From Phascolomyces articulosus (taxonomy: Eukaryota > Mucoromycota > Mucoromycetes > Mucorales > Lichtheimiaceae), in NCBI GenBank assembly GCA_025677815.1, contig JAIXMP010000023.1, positions 558,001 to 622,000 of the forward strand: 64,000 nucleotides of DNA, in the 5' to 3' direction. Every line of letters begins with the position of its first letter. The stretch's first letter is position 1. The notes beneath the pieces were generated by a model. That model worked only from the letters and a program-made list of their open reading frames with translations. It was not told where the DNA came from and ran no database searches. The position numbers were made by a program, and so were the translations under genes. This document shows, piece after piece, positions 12,513 through 23,561 of the stretch.

Positions 12513-14426
12513 CTATACAACCAAAGCTTCAATTTTTCCTGTTGCGGCACTGCCATCATCCTTGAAGAATTTTTCTGCCACGATATATTGTTCTTCTTTT
12601 TTACGTAATCGTTTGACACATGCCAAAGTGGAAGGCAATGTCATGAATAACCAAGCAGCTATAGGTAAAGTGACATAATCAAATAAATTGGTCCAACGTC
12701 TCGATTCCACCTTCCGTAAAAGTTCACGATCGACAGAACGATGCATGTGTTCATAAACAGCCAATGTACCAAACAAGGGGAAAGGTAGAAAGACGGTGAG
12801 TAATCTGACAATATTCCATAAATTGGCATAAAAGTCTGACGTTAAGATAGGATTTTCCATGGGGGATACCAAAGCAAACAATGGATAAGGAGGAAACAAG
12901 ATGAATTGCATTAAAGGAACAGCAGCGAACATCAGCCAACCTGAAGTCACTGGAATCATATGAGCTTCAAGGACTTTGAGGCAAACCAATAATTTGTCAT
13001 AACCATTTGAAAAAGAAGGAGAACATGAATAAGAAGAGGAAGAAGGTGTTGATTGTTTCATAGCATTTCGAAGAGTATAAGCAACATCAGCGACTCCATT
13101 GTAATGACGTTTGGCTTGGATATAACGAGCATTGATGTTGGATAAATAACCATTGGTTTGAACATTGGTTAAATTGATAGGTACATGGATAGGTACTGTA
13201 CGAGCTTGACCATTCGTCTTGAAGAAACATTTTAAAAACATGTGCATGTCTTCACCCACAGCATCTGCACCTGTATCCCAATAACCAACACGCTCTGCGA
13301 GCACCATGCTCAAGCTATAAGTAGAGCAAGGGAAAGCAATCCCTCGACTGTTGCCCAAGTTGGACATGACCATGGCTGACCAAGTAATGTCGGTGACCCG
13401 TACTGCGGCAGGTACTTCAAAACAATTACGCGAGAAAAAGATAGGTGGAGCCAACAGGAGATGGTATGGGTCGTCCGCCTTGTTCAAAGTATCTTCCATT
13501 TCTCGTACATAGAGCTCAGGGATAGCAGAGTCTGAATCAGTCACTGTTAAAATCACCCGACGACGATCAATTCGTTCTGACAGTTCTGCACAACCATGTC
13601 GTGCCGCATACGCAACATTAGACCCCTTACCGCGAGATTCTCCAGGGATATTGGATGGATGTCCAGTAACGATGAATTGGAGAAATTGTCCCGCAAATGC
13701 CTCCTGAATGCGTCGTCCTTTTTCTTCATACCCTGCTTCAGACTGTTCCATAGCAAGAATGATAATAGAGTGTGTTTTTGCATTTCTTAATAAAATAATA
13801 ATAAAAAAAAAACAAAGAATTCATGTGAGATGATGATAAGGTAATTTCTAATGTATTTTACATGTATTAAAATAATCTTACCGATGACTTGCTAGACGAC
13901 CAATGGTATCACGCAAAAGGGCTTCTGGTTCACAATAATTAGGAATAATAAAGGCATGCATAAATCGTGGATCTTCATAGTATTGTAATTTTTCTTCAAT
14001 ATCCACCATACGTTCGCGTGTTAAATTAGGTGATTCAATTCTACTACTGGTACTTGCTATAGAATTATCAACCATAGGATGATGATGATGATGATCAGAA
14101 TGGTGTGTGGTATGATGATCGTTGTTGTTGCCGTTGATATTATTTTTGTTGTCATTATGACCGGATAAAGTTTTACAAGAAGAGGATGGTGTTGTTGCTG
14201 CAAGACGTGCATTCCATTTATTGATCGTACGACGCATACGACGGGCTGTTAAATAAAATTTGCATAGATGATTGACTTGAGAATATAAGAATACAAAAAA
14301 GTAGGTAAATAAAAGAATCAAATAAGCTCTAGGAAATAGAATAGGTCCCAAAGGAAGGATAGCTAATGATAATAATGAGACAGTTGGAGCGACCCATTCT
14401 GAAGGTGAAGTCAAATGATGAGACAT
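12513..14426 (-). CDS. Membrane glycosyltransferase, family 2
   Basis: Processive-type GT2 enzyme with membrane helices at both ends, as in chitin, hyaluronan or glucan synthases. Two exons (13882-14426, 12513-13785) give 605 aa. Hydrophobic helices near residues 15-55 are followed by a low-complexity Asn/His/Ser linker (about 80-125). The catalytic part has the nucleotide-binding strand SIIILAMEQSE, the acidic metal-binding cluster DSDS near residue 265, the catalytic-base motif GEDMHMFLK, and QAKRHYN where chitin and hyaluronan synthases have QxxRW. C-terminal helices follow. The divergent QxxRH suggests a substrate other than chitin. Short CGTT and GTTT repeats lie just upstream of the ATG. 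The sugar donor is unknown. Confidence 0.82.
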
Positions 14427-15473
14427 TCGTTCGTTCGTTCGTCTTCGTTTGTTAATTTGTTTGTTTGTTTGATAATATATTTGTTGATTTTTGGGTTTAG
14501 TTCGAAGAAATTGTAAAGAAGGTTTTTTTTAGTTTGAAAGATAAAAAAAAATGAAGAAGAAAAAGAAAAAAAAAAGGAGAAAAAAACCAAAGTATTTTTA
14601 TAATCAAAAAGAAAAAGAAGTTTATATAAACAAGGAAAAAGAAAAGGATCAAAAAAAAAAAAAAAAAAAAACTATAAAAATCTATGCGGAATTTTCCCTT
14701 TCGCACCCCCAGCTAAAATACTGAAAAAGAAAGAAATAATCCAGGACAGGGAAAAATAACTCATAATAAAAAAATAAAAAAAGGGGATCATCAAAATGGT
14801 TTTGCGGACTAAAAACACTGAAACCGTTGTTTTGTTTGGTCTAAAATGATTCATTTATTCAATCAACTGAAACTTGATGCTTATTTTTTTTTTCAAGCCA
14901 ACAAGGGATTTTCAATAATCATCATCATCATTATTATTATTGGTAGTATCATCGTAAGTCTTGGCCATTTTGATAGACTGAATAATTTATGAAATGGTTT
15001 ATTCATGTAAATCAGCCATGTTTATTAATATAATTATCAATTGATTGTTTCTTGGCTTTCCAAATGAGGAGGGTATCCAGTAATCGACGATGCACTGTTC
15101 ATGATATTTATATTTCTATATATCATTCTCTCTAAATAGACAGAGAGTTTATAGTAGTATTTTAAGCATTTTTACTACCGATGATTTTTAAGAGTATAAT
15201 AAACTTTCTTTTGCTTTCTTCCTCTCCTCTTAAACCCCCCTCTCTCTCTCCCTCCCCCCCCAAAAAAAAAAGATAATGAATTAAACTTTTGACACATGGT
15301 TTAGATAAATTGAATTGTATGAACGCAGATTAATTAAATAATAATAAATAAATACAGTTGTCATAATAGATTGCAATGAGATGAAGATGATATTAGATGG
15401 ACGGATGGATGGATTGGGTAACAAATACAAATTATATATATATGTATATATAGAATAAGAAAAATATAAAAAT
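14427..15473. other. Intergenic region with poly(A/T) tracts
   Basis: Upstream of the glycosyltransferase: tandem CGTT (14428-14443) and GTTT repeats, then long A-rich runs at 14540-14670. The rest is the 3' flank of the thioesterase. No gene is supported. Confidence 0.5.
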
Positions 15474-16523
15474 TTAGGCACCAGCAATTGGAAACTTTGG
15501 GCTAATATAAAGAGAAGTAGCTTCAGAATACTTTGTCTTGCCATCAGGACTTTCAATCCATGCTTTCACATAAGCCTTACGACCTTCTGCACGATCTAAT
15601 TTTCCACGAAGAATCACCCATTGATCTGCAGCCAAAGGCTTACGATAATCAATATTCAAATTGGCAGTGAACCCAATTTTGTTTGGTAAAGCTGGCATAG
15701 CCTATCATATATCAAAATAATAAGAATAAAGAAAATTAAAATGAGATTGATCGTTATGTTTCATATTTTGTATGCATCTGGACAAGAAAAAAAAAACCTG
15801 TTCCTTTTTTTTTTTTTTGGCTGAAATTCTGTTTTTATCACCCAATCACTTACCACACATGCCAAGATTTCATCTAAAAGAGTGGCACACATGCCTCCAT
15901 GAACGATACCAGCATGGCCACATAAATCTTTGCCAAGATGGACTGCAGCCATCACTTCTGTTTGATCCTTATAATAGAATAAGACGGGAGGAATAATGAT
16001 CTTATCTTTTCCACGTAATGTCTACCAATACAATTATTCAAATTTTAGGATTATGTTTTTTTTCCTTTTCCTTTTCCTTTTCCTTTTCCATCCGCTTATT
16101 CTTCCAATGATCATTTACCGAAGCAGTCAAAGATTGAGCTTTTGCTTTGATATCTAATTGACCATAAACTTCAACTTCAAAATAATCGGGACTTTCACGA
16201 GCGGCTTTGACTACATCAAGGGCATCCCTTTCAGCTTTTGCTTGTTCAATATGTTCATCAAAAGCTCCTTGTAAAGCTTGTTTTTGTTCAAAAAGTTCGG
16301 TAGCGTGTTGTGTAGACATTGTAGTATAAACGGCAACTCCTGTCAAAATGCAACAACCAAGTGTGGTGGAAATGTATTTTTTGGAAAATGAAAAAGACGA
16401 TTGGGAAGTAGAAGAAGAAGAAAAGAGTCTTTGTTGTCGAATGCCATTGCTCCAAGGACTCTGTCTATATATACTCTTTGCCGCTGTTTCAAAAGTGGAT
16501 CGTTGTCGTAATAATCTAAACAT
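15474..16523 (-). CDS. HotDog-fold thioesterase (4HBT), mitochondrial, THEM4-like
   Basis: Acyl-CoA thioesterase of the PaaI/THEM4 type. Three exons (16119-16523, 15854-16021, 15474-15701) give 266 aa. The N-terminus MFRLLRQRSTFETAAKSIYR is Arg-rich and amphipathic, like a mitochondrial presequence, and is followed by a single hydrophobic segment (LGCCILTGVAVY). The HotDog domain covers roughly residues 135-260. Its hallmark AGIVHGGMCATLLDE includes the HGG catalytic loop. The first intron begins with GTAAAT inside a longer open frame; splicing there joins SLTAS to TLRGKDK, giving an uninterrupted family-like sequence and removing a repetitive KEKEKE tail. Matrix or inner-membrane location is inferred. 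The acyl substrate is unknown. Confidence 0.88.
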
Positions 16524-17442
16524 GACGAAGCGCGGCGCACTTTTTTTTTTTTCTATACAACAATAAATAATAAAGGGTCGTGTCTCTTAAGAGTGTGTTA
16601 TTTGGGAAGACAGCCTTTGGGGGAGACGGTAAGATGAATGATTGGTTGAATTTAAATATCAGTTTCGATTATTCAGCTTTTTTTGCCCTACAAGCAAAAA
16701 GGCGCCGATTGACAGAATGTTTAATGTGTAACAATGCTTACATATTCAATTCAACATGAATTATGGCATTACCCAATAAATCAAAAGTTTATTTAGTTAT
16801 CTATATGGATGCTCATTATTACCTTCTTGTTAGAGAAAGGAATACATAGAAACGGAATAAGATGCAGCATTTCTCTCTCATTATCTCCTAAATAATGGAA
16901 AGTTTTCGTGTTCCATCCATTATTGTAAAAAAAAAACCAAGTGCTAAAAGCACCATTCATTCAACATGTGTATATATAGAAATTTCATAACCTCGGATAA
17001 ACTGATGGCTAAAGCTTACTTCCTGATATTTTCCTCTCTCCCGTTGAAACGTGTTTGTCGTTCTTTGATGCCTGGAGACGCGTTTTTTCCTTTATTTGAT
17101 CAATCGGTCATCACCGTTGCGATGATGAATATAGAATCTAAAAGTTTGTTACACCATTTTTTATACTTGCATAATCATAACAACATTATTGAAAAAAAAA
17201 ACAGAAATATTACGACGACTCCCTCCCCCCAACAAGTGGGTTTATCAATTTCGACTTTTTTCTTTGATAATATGATATAGAGACAATGATGCCATCCTTC
17301 TTTTTTTTTTTTTTTGGATCGGATCAGCTCCGGATAGAATTGCCGAAAAAAAAAACGTGTCTTCAATTAGTTTTATATAATATTTTATTATTATTATTAA
17401 TAATCAACTAAAAAGAAATATCTATTATCATTATAAATTATA
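16524..17442. other. Intergenic region
   Basis: Upstream flank of the thioesterase and 3' flank of MPDU1. An open frame at 16966-17280 (+) has no recognisable domain and ends in low-complexity sequence, so I do not call it. Nothing else seen. Confidence 0.5.
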
Positions 17443-18273
17443 TTAATCAGCCTTTCTTGGCTTTTCATCTTCCAATTTTTTACCCCAATATAATAGCACT
17501 TGAATTAACAAGATGCCATTCAATACACTAGCCAATACATTTCCTGTCAACATTAATGGATCATCCAATTCTGTCATGGTGGTAAAAACACGAGCGGTTG
17601 TTCCAGCAAAATAATTGACGACAGCAAAGACCGAAAGTTGACCCGTGGACTTGTTGATAAAGTTGGTATAGATCTGGGGCACTTTACTTGCCAAACTGAT
17701 GGGGATGGTGGCAGCATATAAAGTAGACATGACCCAAAAGGGAATCAAATAGGTCAAACCATAAAGGATGGCAATATAACCCACCAAGGTCAATGAGGTT
17801 TCGGAATAACGTTGTGCGTAAAATAAGATCAACAGAGTAATAATGATGTTTTGAACCGTCAAAAAACAAGTTTCACCATAAGTACTAAAAGGATTGCCTT
17901 GACGCCAGTTATAAGCAAACGTGATACAGCAAGCTAATGTTTCTAAAAGATAAGAAGCTAACGAAAGACCACGTGCGGAACCAGCGTTCATGATGGTTAA
18001 AATTTGAGGAATCTTGACAATGGAGCCACCGACAACAATACCAAAGCCAAGCGCTTTGGAAATGGCATACTTGATACAAGGGACATCAGTCAGATCGAAA
18101 TCTTCGACCAATGACACATAACATTGGTCACCAATAAGTGCGACGATGGGTTCTTTGAGAGGTGCAGGAAGAAGCATTTTACGATTGAAAAACTCGCGTT
18201 CTGGTACTGGAGGAGCAACTGCGAGCGTAATAGGCCACACAACAAATAAAAGGGTGAGAAGACCACGAGGCAT
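17443..18273 (-). CDS. MPDU1: Mannose-P-dolichol utilization defect 1 (PQ-loop) protein
   Basis: ER membrane protein needed for use of dolichol-linked mannose and glucose in N-glycan and GPI-anchor assembly. Intronless, 276 aa. It has two PQ-loop repeats: IVKIPQILTIMNAGSARGLS (about residues 85-105) and ASKVPQIYTNFINKSTGQLS (about 195-215), separated by hydrophobic helices, the MPDU1/SWEET-like architecture. The N-terminal FNRKMLLPAPL and CIKYAISKALG segments fit the family. The frame is open further upstream to another ATG (18423), but the Met at 18273 is preferred because a hydrophobic segment follows directly and the upstream stretch has no family character. It is the only clear glycosylation-pathway gene besides the GT2 enzyme. 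Confidence 0.92.
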   Translation of the reverse strand: MPRGLLTLLFVVWPITLAVAPPVPEREFFNRKMLLPAPLKEPIVALIGDQCYVSLVEDFDLTDVPCIKYAISKALGFGIVVGGSIVKIPQILTIMNAGSARGLSLASYLLETLACCITFAYNWRQGNPFSTYGETCFLTVQNIIITLLILFYAQRYSETSLTLVGYIAILYGLTYLIPFWVMSTLYAATIPISLASKVPQIYTNFINKSTGQLSVFAVVNYFAGTTARVFTTMTELDDPLMLTGNVLASVLNGILLIQVLLYWGKKLEDEKPRKAD

Positions 18274-18934
18274 ATACGTGCTTGAAGAAAAAAAAAAAGA
18301 GGTCCTTGCGGTATTAAAATTGAACAGATATAACGGGCAATTGTTTTTTTTAAAGCCCAGGTGAATGGTGTACGACAACAAAACGATGGATCCCATTTCA
18401 TTATTGACCAACTTATTATCCACATTTTTGACATGTTTTTTAAATAAATATTCTTTTCTTAAAAAATCAAACGGTACCCCTTTATTTGTAAGCTTCTTTA
18501 TATTGTTTTTTTTTCTTTATGAATATGTAATTGATAAAACAATGGATAGATAGAGTGGTTACTAACCAACAGCAATAACATATTCACATGAATCTCTAAT
18601 ATATATATAATAGCTTTATTAAGAAAATATCATCTTTACGATTAATGGGGATTGTTCAATGATTTAAAAGTATAATTTATTATTTCTTTTCAAAAGATAA
18701 TTGCATAACATGATAGCAAAAAAAAAAAAAAAAAGAGTTCATCTTTTGCTGAGCACTGTGTAAGTGTTCAAATAAATGTGATCCAAAAAAAAAAAGACAG
18801 AGCGTAAAAAATAACCAAGAAAAGTATATATTTTTTTATATGATTTGATCCATTTTTCTTCTTCTTTCGTCTTACAACTATTTATATTTGCAACTTGCTT
18901 ATAACTTTACTTTATCAAATTGGATGAAGTTTTG
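18274..18934. other. Divergent intergenic region
   Basis: Lies between MPDU1 (-) and a putative membrane-protein locus (+). AT-rich, with an A17 run near 18720. No gene is supported. Confidence 0.5.
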
Positions 18935-20017
18935 ATGAACGCCGTAGATATTCTTCCTATTCTAATACCTATCATAGCAGCAATATGGTTTTATTTCTTC
19001 TTTTTCGGGCCTTGGACAAGTAAGAAATACTATTTATAAGCACCATCTTGTTATATAACGTGGAATAGGTACAATAATACATTATATTAATGAGGATGAT
19101 GATTGCTTCAATTAAATGATATAACACGCATATTATAGGAGATCCACTATTAACAAGGATTATTTGTACTTTTTTTAGTCCTATTGTATTGGCGATCGCG
19201 TTGCTCGTTGCTCTTCTAGTCCCACTATTTTTTAAAATAATGAAAATTTTCTTTGGCTTTTCTCGATGGTATTACTGTTGTAATGTTTCTTTTGTTCTTT
19301 ACACTTTTTGGAAACCATCGAAACGGTTTATATGGAATTATTTTCTTTGCTGTATCCCAAGTTATTTACTTGTTCTGCATGGGAGAAATGATGATGAATT
19401 ACCTATGGCTGTCGACTTGGAAAGTAATGACGAAACTGCATCGGATACTTGTACTGCCATTCAAGTCGTCAACAAGTGTCGTAGCTAAGATTCCTGGTGT
19501 GATCCTTTTGCCTTTTTTGATACTTCCTGTACGATTATTAGTCTAAAAATAATCATCATCATTATCTCCATTTCGAATACTTCTTGCGATGCTTAGAAAC
19601 CTCTGCTTGGTATCATCGTCATAATTATTATTATCATTATTATCATCGCTAGTGCCAAGGCGCTTAGCTTTATTCTATTATTATCATCATCTATTACATC
19701 ATATATATTATATCCTCGGAAATTTAGAAAACATATAAATATCCCCATTATCTTCATTGAATAAACAGGACCGATCCGTTATCTTCTTATTTATTCTCTA
19801 TTCTTTTGTTATCCTGATTTTCTATTGGCTAAGGTATTGGTCCGCCAAATAATTACGACACAAGGACGAAACGATACCAGCCAATAATAATAACAGTTAT
19901 GCACGGGCTATAAACCTCCCTATTGAAACTTATAATTCACCTCCTCTACCACCACCTTTATCAACTGTAGTAAAAACGAAACATCCATCCTCGACGTCTC
20001 TGATAGAATTACAATAA
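18935..20017 (+). CDS. Putative multi-exon membrane protein, exon structure unresolved
   Basis: Not recognised. An ATG at 18935 opens a hydrophobic exon (ILPILIPIIAAIWFYFFFFG) with a GTAAGA donor at 19020. An acceptor at 19138-19139 leads to a second membrane segment (SPIVLAIALLVALLVPLFF). From about 19250 two overlapping frames are open to 19488 and 19546. The former ends in an acidic tail with good codon use (DDELPMAVDLESNDETAS). A further coding-like stretch at 19865-20017 ends in a Pro-rich tail (SPPLPPPLSTVVKTK) and TAA. Either one gene with more introns than I can place, or a partly decayed gene. The segment 19718-19870 is repeated near 55.7 kb. Confidence 0.4.
19718..19870 (+). repeat. 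Dispersed repeat copy A (partner near 55.70-55.85 kb)
   Basis: About 150 bp sharing a colinear string of blocks with 55704-55852 in the same orientation: TAGAAAACATATAAATA, a T-rich middle, CTATTGGCT, GGTATTG, TCCGCC and ACGACA. By eye the match is roughly 70 percent with small indels. It may be a diverged paralogous exon or promoter segment rather than a transposon. No terminal repeats were seen. Confidence 0.6.
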
Positions 20018-23000
20018 TATAATTTCAATTGCAATGGATGGGTTGAATAGAAGATAATTACCTAATATGTATATGAAAACAATGAAATATAAAGTCTCTG
20101 CAAATAATACGTGTAGCGTCTGTTGCTCCAACCAAACCCTGTAAAGGAAGGGTACATCGTTAGTTACTGCTTTTTTTTTGTTCAGACATCCAATTATGTT
20201 TTGCTATGTGCAGTAGTACTTTTTAACAAATAGATACATTAGATAGTAACATCAAGCCCTTTCTCTCAACAAGGACTGCCTCGTTTTTGGTGAAACAACG
20301 ACAAGGCATTTATTCATTGCTATTATAATTTGTATATAGTAAGAATATATTAGGATTGACAGTAGAAAAATATAAAGTGATCACTTTAAATGTTTGGTAT
20401 ATGTGTTTTAATTAGTAATAACCCTACAAGTGAAAAAAAAAAGAATCATCTGATTACATTGAGATAATTTTAAACCCTTGTTTAACCAAACAAATGCCAA
20501 TCCAGATAGAAACACTCCGCAATAGGATAGAAGAAAGAATTAGAAATAAGTAATAGATAACTAAGACCAAAGAACAAAATCGTGATTGAGTTCCATACCT
20601 GATATTATCTTATATACATACCCAAACAAACACAAAAGTATAAAATTTTAGCTTTTGTTGAACAAACAGTACGATAACATTATATCTTTTTATAAGCAAG
20701 AAGAGGAATAATGTCTTATTATTCGACACCCAGATCTTCAAATTCATTGATTGGGGTGTTTATTCAATTCTTCTAATAATTTTAATTCTTCTGTTCTACT
20801 CTACTTAGGCATCTCATATCTTTTGAAATGTCTTCCGTACTTCACCTCCAGTGCTTTTTAACAGAATTCCCACTTGTTTTGCATGAATCCACAAAAAGTA
20901 GTAGGAATCTTCCATTGCTTATATTGTTTATTTTTTTCAGTCAAATATCCTTCTGGGTTATGGCCATATGGTACTCTGCAACATTTGTAATCTGATTATT
21001 CACTTGTTAAAACTTTTTTGAGGACAATGTGTGCCACCCAATGTAATTGGACCAATGTAGCACTGATGCGAGGATGTTTTGCACCATTATACTAGAAAGT
21101 AAGAAAATGTGTGATAAAGAGCAGTGTAGTACCGAAAAAAGAAGGTAAAGACAAATTATCACTAGACGTTTGTTGAAGTCAATAATAATGATGATGATGT
21201 GAACCTCTCTTATATAATCTCTTCTGGACGTCATTCCATTGCACAAAAAAAAAAAAAAACTTGAAGATCTTTATTGACAAGTAGTGTATATGACTCCACT
21301 ATTGAGCTTTATTGTTACTTGTACTATGTTCATCTTAGATGCAATTTTTTTTTACTTGTAAAGATATACTATTAAGGAAGGTGAATCAAAGAAAGAGATT
21401 TTTAATGTGATGTTTGACAGACAGAGGGCATATGTGGTTTATTCTTATTATTAGCAAATCCATTAGAATGAATAATAGGGTGGTTCGACTGAGAGAGAGT
21501 GTAAACGTGCAAAGCGTAGCATTGGAATTTAAATATTATGCTCTGAATACTATTACTTTTAATAATCACTTTGTTTTTAAGATATTTTACACTTTGAAAG
21601 TATAATAATAATAAAGTTAACGACGTTGGTTTTAATTGTAAAAGATGGGTGGCAGAAATTTCAGAGAATCCATGTGACATCATGCACATTATCATTAAAT
21701 GGGACTTTTAAACCTATGTCAAAAGTGTACCGTTTAAAAATAAGTACTGCCAATATTTTCATTATAGAATTGGGATAAATAGTGTTGCTTCTAATTTTTT
21801 AGGATAGAACATTAGAATTGATACCATAACATTGTATTCTTGGGGTTATTGCCCTATATGTTGAAGAAGAATGTTCAAACCATCTAGAAAAAGAACAACA
21901 CGCTTTTTCTTGTAGGACTGTGCTGTAGTAATTAGACACACCACACACAATAGAATGGTGATAAAAAAAATGAAAAGGATATCATCACCAATTTTTCTAG
22001 ATGACACTAAGGGTGCATTTTTCATGCTGACTATTTTTTTGTGTAAGGTGAATGAAAGTCCGCATAATAAGCAGAATTCTTGTTGATCTTAATTCCTTCA
22101 GCCACAAAAAATAAAAATATACCAAAAGGAATAAAAAAACGTGGAAATGATGATGTTATCTATCGTTATGTGATAAGTAGAACATGGTTGTTCACAAATA
22201 GGAAAAAGTTTATTATGTATATTATTAAAGAAAATAGAGTTATATTATTAGGAAGAGGAGGGAAAGTATAAAAAGTTCATCATTCTGCTTGTAACTTTCT
22301 GTTTTTATGTCGGTAATTGCGGAACAACATTCATCATTTTTTTCACACACTTCATTGAAAAAGAATTCGTTCGATTAGTCAAGTACTTTATTATTATTCT
22401 ATTTACAAGAACAGCAAAAGATAATAACAGTAAACTGGACGATTCTATTTTATTCTTAATAAAAATTCATGCAAAGCGTATCACATACAAGGGGAGTGAT
22501 AATAATAAAAAAAAAGAAGAATAAAAAAACGTGGTCTATATTTAGTTTATTTTACGCGCTTGTTTTTGTTGCTGTGTATCCATGCGTAAAACTTACTAAA
22601 AAATTACACTATTTTTTTTTTTGATGATGGTTGCACATAATTATATATGTTTAAGAAAAAAAAAAGAGGAGTTTTTTTTTATTATACCAGCAAATCAATA
22701 TCATTTATTATTTAGTTATGTATGAAGTAAGAAGATCTATTCTATCTATCTATAAGTTAATATGTTTTGTTGAATAAGTAGGTATAGTATATAATTGTAA
22801 TACGTAGACAAGTGATTTGAAAAAAGATCATCAGTAATTATTGCATATTACGACTAGTCAATACTAATCCACTTTTTTTATATGCGCATTGTATGCAAGG
22901 TTACCATTTTTGTATTACACATGGTACACTACGCACTGCTGCTTTATGTGTAATCAACAATTCATTAACAGACTTTTTTTTTTTTTTTGTTGCTTCTTGT

Positions 23001-23428
23001 TGGGTATTTTTTTTTTTCGAGTTATATGAAATGATGATTCGATAGGTTTCAAAATGATCTTTATAGTTCTTATTGCCGATCTTATCCACTAGTAATAAGC
23101 TAAATCCACAAGCCATCGAAATTGGTTGAAGTGTGTGTGTGTGTTATGTGGTGTGAGGGGATTACAATCAAAAAAATAATTGCATGCATACATGCGCGGA
23201 GGAGAGAAAAAGAGGCATAAGCAAACCAGCTTAATTGAATGAATAAATGAATGATCTGCTTTTTTTTTCTTTTAAACAACTAAAAAAAAAGTTTAACTTC
23301 TTTGTTCCTTTTCCCTTTTTCTCTCTTTCCTTTTTCTTCTTCTTCTTCCTTTCTTCTTTTTTTCTCTGTTTCTTTTTCTTGTATACATTTATTTTATATT
23401 CTAAATTTGTATTAAAAAAAAAAGAAAC
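20018..23428. other. Gene-poor region with possible coding relics on minus strand (about 20990-22060)
   Basis: No intact gene. On the minus strand a stretch ending at a TAA near 20994 reads YNGAKHPRISATLVQLHWVA after an acceptor-like TTTCTAG. Further up, near 21800-21940, another frame reads CSFSRWFEHSSSTYRAITPR before a stop. Both look like exon remnants, but no complete chain or family was recognised. The remainder is AT-rich. The 300 bp before 23429 are strongly pyrimidine-rich on the plus strand, which suits a promoter or leader of the next gene. Confidence 0.25.
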
Positions 23429-23530
23429 ATGGACATTCAAAATTATATTGCTCCCAATTCAAAAGAACCTCAACCACCCTTGCATTATGCGAATACGGAT
23501 GACCCACAGTTTCGTCCTACTACCACGTCA

Positions 23531-23561
<31 letters not shown>

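Noticed and set aside
14540..14670. Hydrophobic minus-strand frame of Phe/Leu/Ile
   Set aside because: It is the translation of A/T homopolymer runs upstream of the glycosyltransferase and has no protein-like composition.
16966..17280. 104-codon open frame with ATG on plus
   Set aside because: It ends in low-complexity Asn/Thr/Phe sequence with no domain, splice partner or conserved motif; insufficient support.
18274..18423. N-terminal extension of MPDU1 to an upstream ATG
   Set aside because: The added 50 residues have no family similarity, and the Met at 18273 directly precedes the hydrophobic N-terminus.
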